Positions 57,427 through 64,000 of a stretch of 64,000 nucleotides of DNA are shown here, in pieces. The DNA is from an uncultured Carboxylicivirga sp. (lineage in GTDB: Bacteria; Bacteroidota; Bacteroidia; Bacteroidales; Marinilabiliaceae), in contig CANNEA010000001.1 in the NCBI GenBank assembly GCA_947503525.1, positions 124,001 through 188,000 of the forward strand, written 5' to 3'. A program made the translations under genes and the position numbers. The notes below the pieces were generated by a model that was not told the DNA's origin, ran no database searches, and was given only the letters and a program-made list of their open reading frames with translations. Each line of letters begins with the position of its first letter. The first letter of the stretch is position 1.

Positions 57427-59292
57427 CTATGCTTCTGGTTTAATTGGTTTGAGATATTTAAATCGTTCCAACACTAATTTATTCGACTTAACAACAGGGG
57501 GCAGATTTTCAATATCTAAATCAAAACTAAATCCATGCCCATCTTGCATCAAAACAATCGAGTTAAGTATAAGTAAAGATTCTGCCGCATCTTCAGAGGC
57601 ATAAAGGGCCTGTGTTATTGTTTTTTCTGGACCAATAGCTTGTGTGATGGCTAGAAATTCAGCTGCTCTGACTCGATTAATTAATGCTTCATCTTTTTCA
57701 GAAATAGCAGTTATTAATTCGGTTAAATCCAATGCAGAATCACCAAAGCTAAGCGATGCATTTAATGCCCAATAACGTTCAGTAGCATCATTAGATTCAA
57801 GTGCTATCAATAATTTATCCATAGCCAAATCAATTGGAAGTAGGCTGAGATCTGCAATGTCAATGTACTTGGCAATATTGGCCTTATTGTTTTGTCCGAA
57901 TTCCACAGGATTGTCAAATGCTGTTTGTATCAGCAGATACTCCGGGTAGAAGGATAAATCAGGCATGTTCTTCCCTTGGCTTTGCAAAGCGGTTCGAAGT
58001 TCCAATAGTTTATCATTGTATTCCGGATTATCAGCTAGATTATTGGTTTCATATGGATCATTCACCACATCATAAAGGCCTTCAGGTGCTTTTGCCTGGT
58101 AGAAGTAGCTCTGGATTTCATTTAGTTTACCTGCACCAAATTCTTCCTTCCATTGTTTATAAGCCAATTGCTTGTAGCGGTAGTTATTCATTAGTCCATC
58201 AAAGTTGAAGGGCTGATAATTTCGAACATATTTATAATTTCCTCGTCGTATGGCACGTACCATGTCGTACTTTTCATCAAAGCGATCGGCATAGCTATAC
58301 GTTTCGTTTCGTTCTTCCAGATCATTACAGGAAACATTAGGCCCCATAAAGGCCAAACCATCCATTTGAGAAGGAACAGAGATGCCAGCGAGATTTAGCA
58401 CTGTTGCACCAAAATCTACAAAACTTATAAAACCATTTGATCGGCTACCAGGCTTTACGTCTACCAGGTGTTTGTATTTTTCCGGGATATGCACGACCAA
58501 AGGTACATGTAAGCCTGTTTCGGCCAGATAACCTTTGCTTCCGGGCAATACGCCACCATGATCGCCGAAGTAAAACACAAAAGTGCTTTCTAATAATCCA
58601 GCCTCTTTTAAGCGATTGATCTGTTCACCAACCTGCTGATCCATCTCTTGAATCTTATCGCGATAATAGGCTGCGGTATATCTGAAAAGATCGGTCTGAG
58701 GATGATTAGGTTGTACAAAACAGGATTCTGGATCGGTACTTGTTGTATGCGTTTTCATTTTTTCCTCATCAAAATGCAAGCAGCCTTCATGGCTTGTACC
58801 AATATTATAAACGTGGAAGAAAGGTTGGCCATCTTTTCGATTACTCCAATCAGCCTTTTTGCTTGAAGCATCCCAAACACTATCTGATTTGAAAAAGTTG
58901 TAATCTTCTTTGGCATTATTGGTGGTATAATAACCCGCCTGTTTTAAATAAGCCGGAAACATCTCTAGACCAAGCGGCATTGGTACTTTTTCTATTTTAC
59001 GATGATAGTGCGAGGCCAAACGCGGACCATAGCAGCCTGATATAAGAGTAGAGCGGGCAGCACTGCAAACAGCTGCATTTGAAAAGGCATTATTAAAAAC
59101 TACACCGTGCTGGGCCAAGGACTCAATATGAGGCGTCTCCACTCCATGTTCATCAAATAGCGACATGTAATGTTTGGAGTTGTCTTCAGAGCTTATCCAA
59201 ACGATGTTGGGCCGTTCAACTGGCTTAGGTTGACATGAGAAGATTAATAATAGGCTTGTTAAATAAAGTATAGAATGACTTAGGATTTTCAT
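57427..59292 (-). CDS. S1-family sulfatase, lipoprotein, with C-terminal HEAT-like helices
   Basis: 621 aa. Lipoprotein signal ('LLLIFSCQPKPV', Cys20). 'RPNIVWISSEDNSKHYMSLF' gives the metal site and Cys76 lies in 'CSAARSTL' (CxAxR). 'FYFGDHGGVLPGSKG' is the second metal site. After the catalytic domain, residues about 500-610 form helical repeats ('PIDLAMDKLLIALESNDATERYWALNASLSFG'), as in some CxAxR sulfatases of polysaccharide clusters. It ends the operon that starts with the tandem GH16 gene; the intergenic gap to the next sulfatase is 2 bases. Confidence 0.9.
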   Translation of the reverse strand: MKILSHSILYLTSLLLIFSCQPKPVERPNIVWISSEDNSKHYMSLFDEHGVETPHIESLAQHGVVFNNAFSNAAVCSAARSTLISGCYGPRLASHYHRKIEKVPMPLGLEMFPAYLKQAGYYTTNNAKEDYNFFKSDSVWDASSKKADWSNRKDGQPFFHVYNIGTSHEGCLHFDEEKMKTHTTSTDPESCFVQPNHPQTDLFRYTAAYYRDKIQEMDQQVGEQINRLKEAGLLESTFVFYFGDHGGVLPGSKGYLAETGLHVPLVVHIPEKYKHLVDVKPGSRSNGFISFVDFGATVLNLAGISVPSQMDGLAFMGPNVSCNDLEERNETYSYADRFDEKYDMVRAIRRGNYKYVRNYQPFNFDGLMNNYRYKQLAYKQWKEEFGAGKLNEIQSYFYQAKAPEGLYDVVNDPYETNNLADNPEYNDKLLELRTALQSQGKNMPDLSFYPEYLLIQTAFDNPVEFGQNNKANIAKYIDIADLSLLPIDLAMDKLLIALESNDATERYWALNASLSFGDSALDLTELITAISEKDEALINRVRAAEFLAITQAIGPEKTITQALYASEDAAESLLILNSIVLMQDGHGFSFDLDIENLPPVVKSNKLVLERFKYLKPIKPEA

Positions 59293-59294
59293 AT

Positions 59295-61619
59295 TTATAA
59301 TTTAATCACTTTTTGATTGTATTGTGCGTTGTCGGTTTGAAGAGTTAATATGTATGTTCCTGAACTCCAATCCTGACCAATACTAAACTCCGCTCGGTTA
59401 TTGTTTTTTATGCTTTCAATCAGATGGCCATTACTATTGATTATGGTAATACTATCCCAATGATTATTCTCGGTTTTTATCCGAAATGAATTAGAGCTGG
59501 GATTAGGAAATACTTTGAAATACATATTCACATTTGATATACCTACATCGTTTTGTTCTGAATTGATAATACAAATGTCCGATGCACCATTGGCTAATTT
59601 AGCTACTATTCCACAAGAGCCATTGCTTAGGCAAGTAACCTTACCTTCATTATTAACTGTCGCCACACTTACGTCATTACTCATCCATGTAATATCTGAT
59701 GAGGCAGAATTGCTGCTAAGCGAAAGTTGATAGTCTTCATCTTTCTTTAGTTTAACAAAGTCCTCTTCAATGTCAACTAACTCAACATTAGGAATGATGT
59801 TAGCAGGTATGTTTAATTGCTTATCGTCCGAACTCACTGCAAAATCTGAGATGGCATATTCATTTTCCTGACTCCAGTCGCACTCAATTCTTCCATCTCC
59901 CAATACGATATTGGCCAGTTTTACACGAAACCAATCTGCCAATTCGATATACTCAGTATCGTTTGCTACATTGTTTCTTTCATTCGGATCGATGCGTAAA
60001 TCATACAAGGCCATTTCAACATCATCACGAGGGGCTTCTAATCCCCACTTTATGTTATCATTGGGCGGATAGGATGATCCGGGTCTGCCATTCTGCTTTC
60101 GGTTGCGCATTGAGAAAGAAAAGTCAGTGCTTCTTATAAAGGCATTTGGGCCAGCCACCTGATTTATTTCACCAAGCACATAGTCCTTGTTTAAGTCAGG
60201 ATTGTTAATCATCTCTGACCAATCATTACCATCCAGATAATCATGATCCGAAATATTTGCTCCTGCAGCTTTAATAAAAGTGGGGGCTATATCTACAAAC
60301 TCCGTAAAGCCATCGTATACAGTGCCGGCAGGATAAGTAGTGGGATTAGATGAGACAACAATAGCAGAACAATGGTTAGATAATTGCCATGGGGCAAATT
60401 TAGCTTCAATACCTTGTTCGCCAAGATGCCATCCATGATCACCGCAAACGTACATAATGAGGTATTCCTGATTATTGCGTTTTGAATACGCCTTAAATTC
60501 ATCAACTGCTTCACCGATTAAATGATCGCCATAGGCACAAAAGGCATAATAATCGCGTATGGCTTGTTGCTTTTCATCATAACTTAAGCCATCAATCTTC
60601 ATTTTATCGTAGATGGTTCTGAGTTGCGTTGGTAGTTTATTTAATTCATCGCTACTAAATTCTGGTATGTAGTAAACCTTGTCCTTAAAACGATCACGAA
60701 ATAATTTTGGTGGAAGAACCGGAGTATGGGGCAGATGAAACGATAGACTAATAAACTGTGCTTGGGATGAACTGGGACCGCTTACGGTTTTTCCCGACAG
60801 TGAAAGATAATCTTTATCCTGATTTTGAAGATGGTTTGTGAATTCTTCCACTATTCGTGCATCCACAGTTTTGTCCTCTGGCATAGAACTAACGCCACCA
60901 ATAATCAGTGTTGAGTTACTACGGGTATAAGCGTATAACAAATCCAGATCATTTTCAACAAATGCCCTGTTATCTATGTCTTCCTGTGTAATGTCACCAA
61001 AGGCACGTTCCATGAAATAAAACTTGTGATCTCCGTTGGGATAATAAAACTCAAGCTGGGATCCAATCTTCTTTGTTTTGCCATCAATCTTTTCATACAT
61101 GGTACGACTAAAATAATCGGTTATACCATGCTTATTCAGGTCGTTTTTAAAATCGAGATTATAACCGTAGAAGCCTGCGTTATTCCAGGTCAAGCCAGGT
61201 CCCCATTCAAAAATGTAATAGCCGCTTTTACCAAACATTGAGGTTTGATAACCCTGATCCGACATGATTTCAGGTAGAGTGGGGGTGAAAAAATCGGGCT
61301 TGTTGTGGGTTTGTTCAAAGCCATATAGTCCCGCATGATGCAGATACTTTCCGGTAATTATACTTCCCCGTGAGGGCGCACAAGCCGGTGAGTTGCAATA
61401 GGTATTTGTGAAGAAAACACCTTCCGTAGCCAAGGCATCAATATTGGGCGATTCAACATAGCCGAGTTCGCTGTCATTGGTTCCTCTTGTTGTACGATTG
61501 TAAACACCATTGGAATCCAAACGCTGATCATCAGTGATAATCCAAAGCACGTTGGGTTGTTGGGCTAAACAATTTGTGAAGAATAATATACTAAGTAAAA
61601 AACCAAAAAGTATTTTCAT
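59295..61619 (-). CDS. Large S1-family sulfatase with Big_2-like domain and T9SS sorting domain
   Basis: 774 aa, longer than the others. Signal peptide, 'QPNVLWIITDDQRLDSNGVY', Cys80 in 'CAPSRGSI' (CxPxR), 'MFGKSGYYIF' and 'YVCGDHGWHLGEQGIEAKF' (metal site). Residues about 610-700 form a bacterial Ig-like module ('LVDIEEDFVKLKKDEDYQL', 'ISWMSNDVSVATVN' type) and the last 70 a T9SS type A sorting domain ('YFKVFPNPSSNSFRIKTENN', 'SSGTYILTL'). It is therefore sent out by T9SS to the cell surface, unlike the lipoprotein sulfatases nearby, and may act on the intact polymer. Confidence 0.9.
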   Translation of the reverse strand: MKILFGFLLSILFFTNCLAQQPNVLWIITDDQRLDSNGVYNRTTRGTNDSELGYVESPNIDALATEGVFFTNTYCNSPACAPSRGSIITGKYLHHAGLYGFEQTHNKPDFFTPTLPEIMSDQGYQTSMFGKSGYYIFEWGPGLTWNNAGFYGYNLDFKNDLNKHGITDYFSRTMYEKIDGKTKKIGSQLEFYYPNGDHKFYFMERAFGDITQEDIDNRAFVENDLDLLYAYTRSNSTLIIGGVSSMPEDKTVDARIVEEFTNHLQNQDKDYLSLSGKTVSGPSSSQAQFISLSFHLPHTPVLPPKLFRDRFKDKVYYIPEFSSDELNKLPTQLRTIYDKMKIDGLSYDEKQQAIRDYYAFCAYGDHLIGEAVDEFKAYSKRNNQEYLIMYVCGDHGWHLGEQGIEAKFAPWQLSNHCSAIVVSSNPTTYPAGTVYDGFTEFVDIAPTFIKAAGANISDHDYLDGNDWSEMINNPDLNKDYVLGEINQVAGPNAFIRSTDFSFSMRNRKQNGRPGSSYPPNDNIKWGLEAPRDDVEMALYDLRIDPNERNNVANDTEYIELADWFRVKLANIVLGDGRIECDWSQENEYAISDFAVSSDDKQLNIPANIIPNVELVDIEEDFVKLKKDEDYQLSLSSNSASSDITWMSNDVSVATVNNEGKVTCLSNGSCGIVAKLANGASDICIINSEQNDVGISNVNMYFKVFPNPSSNSFRIKTENNHWDSITIINSNGHLIESIKNNNRAEFSIGQDWSSGTYILTLQTDNAQYNQKVIKL

Positions 61620-61640
61620 TGCTTAATCGTTAGCTATTGT

Positions 61641-63326
61641 TTAATTCTTCTTTTGCCAGGCCCTAAAATAATCTACTTTATACAGTTCATTTAAACGGTT
61701 ATCATCAGGCAGGGCACCAAACCATTTATTCGATTCGTTATTGAAATTAATCTCCAATTCCTGGTGCCAATGTGTGTTTTCAGCTTCCCGAAATAATACA
61801 CCATCTATGTAGAAACGAATATAGTCTTTATCCCATTCCAAACCCCATACATGGTAATCCTTCTGTAATTCAAACGGAATGTAGAATTTACCATTTCTTG
61901 AGAAGTGTTCTTTGACATCGCCTTTGTCCTTTGGAGCCTTAAAAACATGAATGTTAGAATTTAAATCATGACGATTGTCTGCAACTCCGGGGCAGTTTTC
62001 ACAAATGTCAATTTCTGTCCACCAGTCTTTACCCACATTGGTCATCCAAAAACCACTTACCCAAGGTGCATCCATTGGTTTTAGTCGGGCCTCAAAGTAG
62101 CCGTACAATATTTTCTTTTTACTTTTAATAAATCCTGCTGTATGCGTGAAGTCTTTTGGTAATTCTTCATCCCCATGCTGGTTGATTCGCATCACTAATT
62201 CCCCATTTTCCAGGCTTACATTTGATCCATGAAAATAAGTAGGAGCTCTTCCTTTCCATTTTGGATTATTCGGATACCATTTTTCAATATCTAAGGTGTC
62301 TGCGGTGAACTCATCTGAATAGTCATATAAATAAGTCCAGTTACCTTTGTTTTGTTGATCAGAAAGCGGAAAGTTCTGATTTTCGCGTACAGGAGCATTG
62401 CTAAAATCTACCGTATCCTTATACCACTTTTTAGGCTTGGTAAGTCCTTCGGTTGCTTTTTTTATCGGAACAAGCTTGTATGAACGTACCCAGTCGTAAT
62501 AAGTCGTATTGATCTCATCGTTGTTTAATTCTTCTTCAGTAGGGGGTGATTCCCAGTTGTAAGTTTCAGTCACCAAATGCATGTACATTGGTCTTGAAAA
62601 GGGTTTGTCGTTAAACTCGGTACTTGGATTGATAGTATATTTATATTCACCATCCAGGTAGAATAATAAAGTATTGGCGTCTTTCCACCAGCAGCCATAT
62701 GTGTGGTAAGCTTCGTTGGCAGCCGGCACAATTGGGCAATTTCCACCAACTGATTTGCTTTGTTTGTTGTCTTCACAATCGAAATGTTGATAGTGAGTAT
62801 TGGAATGCATTACGTTTCTAAAGTCATGTCCGGTTTTTTGCATGCCCACGATTTCAACAATATCCAATTCCTGACGGTTTCGGGTACAACTATCTTTTTC
62901 AGGCAAGTTCTTTAACCAGAATGTTGATGACATGGAGATGCCGGAAGCCTTCATTCTGCATTCGTAATAGCCATAGTGCGCATCCATAGCCACGGATGCT
63001 ACAGCACCTCCAGCGATATTGTATTTATCATCACCTTTCATGATTGAGTTTTTGATTTGCAGATTTCCATCCTTAACCGAAACACTATAATCGCGAAATG
63101 TTGCTGGAGGACGACCGTGTTTCCAGTAAGGAGAGCGATCATGCCATTTATCAGCATTCAATTTATCTCCGTTGAATTCATCTGAGAATTTGTCATTAAG
63201 CACCCATTTAAATCCTTCAGGAGCTTGTGGTAATTGGTGTGTAAAACTCTCCTCCGACTTTGGATGACAAGCAAAAAGTAGAACTAAACTAAAAAGTAGA
63301 AGAGGTATTAGCTGATTTTTTTTCAT
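61641..63326 (-). CDS. Tandem GH16-GH16 enzyme, lipoprotein, agarase/porphyranase type
   Basis: 561 aa with a lipoprotein signal (Cys20 in 'LLFACHPKSE'). Domain 1 (about 35-290) is similar to the single GH16 protein at 45046 and has Glu153, Asp155, Glu158 ('RQELDIVEIVG'). Domain 2 (about 330-560) is a second, distinct GH16 fold with Glu438, Asp440, Glu443 ('TEIDICENCPG'). Both catalytic triplets are intact. 'GRPPATF' in domain 1 and 'GRAPTYF' in domain 2 are substrate-facing motifs of agarase and porphyranase relatives. Two active GH16 modules in one polypeptide are unusual and suggest cutting at two types of linkage or keeping hold of one chain. First gene of the minus-strand operon. Confidence 0.85.
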   Translation of the reverse strand: MKKNQLIPLLLFSLVLLFACHPKSEESFTHQLPQAPEGFKWVLNDKFSDEFNGDKLNADKWHDRSPYWKHGRPPATFRDYSVSVKDGNLQIKNSIMKGDDKYNIAGGAVASVAMDAHYGYYECRMKASGISMSSTFWLKNLPEKDSCTRNRQELDIVEIVGMQKTGHDFRNVMHSNTHYQHFDCEDNKQSKSVGGNCPIVPAANEAYHTYGCWWKDANTLLFYLDGEYKYTINPSTEFNDKPFSRPMYMHLVTETYNWESPPTEEELNNDEINTTYYDWVRSYKLVPIKKATEGLTKPKKWYKDTVDFSNAPVRENQNFPLSDQQNKGNWTYLYDYSDEFTADTLDIEKWYPNNPKWKGRAPTYFHGSNVSLENGELVMRINQHGDEELPKDFTHTAGFIKSKKKILYGYFEARLKPMDAPWVSGFWMTNVGKDWWTEIDICENCPGVADNRHDLNSNIHVFKAPKDKGDVKEHFSRNGKFYIPFELQKDYHVWGLEWDKDYIRFYIDGVLFREAENTHWHQELEINFNNESNKWFGALPDDNRLNELYKVDYFRAWQKKN

Positions 63327-63399
63327 GACGGCTATGTATAATTATCAATTTCAAATAATGATTATTCAAAAATACTTAGCGCATGTTGTTTCTGTTGAT

Positions 63400-63428
63400 G
63401 CAATTTGTTGAGAATATAAGGGGGATAT
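63400..63428 (-). promoter_or_regulatory. CCCCC motif upstream of the tandem GH16 gene
   Basis: On the minus strand: ATATCCCCCTTATATTCTCA, about 75-100 bases before the GH16 start. It matches the plus-strand sites at 44749 and 44961 in CCCCCTTATnTT. The remainder of the 63327-63634 gap between the divergent GH16 and GH2 genes holds nothing else that I can name. Confidence 0.45.
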
Positions 63429-63634
63429 TAATTGTCTATGTTTTGTATAGCAAGAAAAATATTGTAATCTGTTTTGTCTAATTATCATTGCAATCGGGTC
63501 ATGTAAGACTTTCCTTTAGGTATTATTTAGATGAACAATTTAAGAGGATAATATAGCTAAAGGATTGAGAATATAGCTTAACGAATTAATAATGGCTTTT
63601 GATAGTATTGTACCGGATAAATGATTGTAAAACG

Positions 63635-64000
63635 ATGAGAAAGCAACTTATACTATTTCTTTTATTGAGCGCAATTTTTAATTTGAACGCCTCAAATCCC
63701 CGGGATATTCAGGATTTTAATTTTAACTGGAAGTTCCATTTGGGAGATGAATCTAAAGCGTTAGAACAAGGTTATGATGATTCTGCTTGGCGAGTACTTA
63801 ACTTGCCACATGATTGGTCAATCGAACAAGATTACACCACTCAGAATACGGCTGGATCAACCGGTTTTTTACCAACAGGAATAGCCTGGTATCGAAAAAC
63901 GTTTATTGTTTCAGAAGATGATAAAGAAAATTTAACTCATATTGAGTTTGACGGGGTTTATTGTAACTCGGAAGTGTGGATAAATGGACATTATCTGGGG
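63635..64000 (+). CDS. GH2 glycoside hydrolase, 5' part only
   Basis: 122 codons in the window; the frame runs off the right edge. Signal peptide ('MRKQLILFLLLSAIFNLNAS'), then the GH2 sugar-binding opening 'FNWKFHLGDESKALEQGYDDSAWRVLNLPHDWSIEQDY' and 'WYRKTFIVSE', 'IEFDGVYCNSEVWINGHYLG'. It is related to the GH2 gene at 42008-44497. It is probably a second beta-galactosidase of the same pathway, divergent from the tandem GH16 operon. The catalytic residues lie beyond the window. Confidence 0.85.
   Translation, partial: MRKQLILFLLLSAIFNLNASNPRDIQDFNFNWKFHLGDESKALEQGYDDSAWRVLNLPHDWSIEQDYTTQNTAGSTGFLPTGIAWYRKTFIVSEDDKENLTHIEFDGVYCNSEVWINGHYLG

Overview
The window is AT-rich DNA from a member of the Bacteroidota, most likely a marine polysaccharide degrader of the Marinilabiliales/Cytophagales kind. 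The signs are C-terminal type IX secretion (T9SS) sorting domains on two secreted proteins, a FISUMP-domain protein, a Bacteroides-type tyrosine integrase, a remnant of rteC, and a dense set of Cys-type sulfatases with GH16 and GH2 enzymes of the sort used on sulfated red-algal galactans. No rRNA or CRISPR array was seen. The assignment rests on gene content only.

Layout. (1) 1-8.55 kb: end of a FISUMP surface protein and a very large secreted subtilase (about 2,500 aa), closed by a strong terminator. (2) 8.6-29.2 kb: accessory region. It holds an rteC remnant, many regulators (four AraC/MarR genes), a cytoplasmic reductive-dehalogenase-like protein next to a NrtS-like membrane protein, two nearly identical amidohydrolases (one cytoplasmic, one with a Tat signal), two DUF1254/DUF1214 proteins and an arylsulfatase. 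It also holds a group II intron without an encoded maturase, a lipoprotein/ferric-reductase-like pair, an AlkD-like gene, a DUF3795 gene, and at the right edge a tyrosine integrase with direct repeats in front of it, beside tRNA-Leu and tRNA-Gly. (3) 29.3-38.1 kb: housekeeping and transport genes (mutS, a 56-aa membrane protein, comB, a MATE transporter) followed by a C39-peptidase ABC exporter with its HlyD adaptor. (4) 38.1-42 kb: a small HTH protein and a 44-aa double-glycine leader peptide (not detected as a long ORF) that is the likely exporter substrate, divergent from a TPR-CHAT protease. (5) 42-51.4 kb and 57.4-64 kb: two blocks of galactan-degradation genes (two GH2, one single GH16, one tandem GH16-GH16, five sulfatases). 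They are separated by (6) 51.5-57.1 kb: small unrelated genes (nudC, a nucleoside-hydrolase-like protein, an NTF2-like protein, GNAT, esterase, a DUF3828-like protein), part of which looks like gene cassettes with attC-like palindromes.

How the genes fit. The GH16 enzymes should cut sulfated galactan chains outside the cell. The five sulfatases, which need formylglycine maturation by an enzyme not encoded here, should strip sulfate esters, and the GH2 enzymes should release galactose units. A CCCCC-containing motif lies about 75-100 bp upstream of both GH16 start codons and may be a shared operator. The arylsulfatase, amidohydrolases and dehalogenase-like protein of the accessory region could act on sulfated or halogenated aromatics made by the same algae, but that link is inference only.
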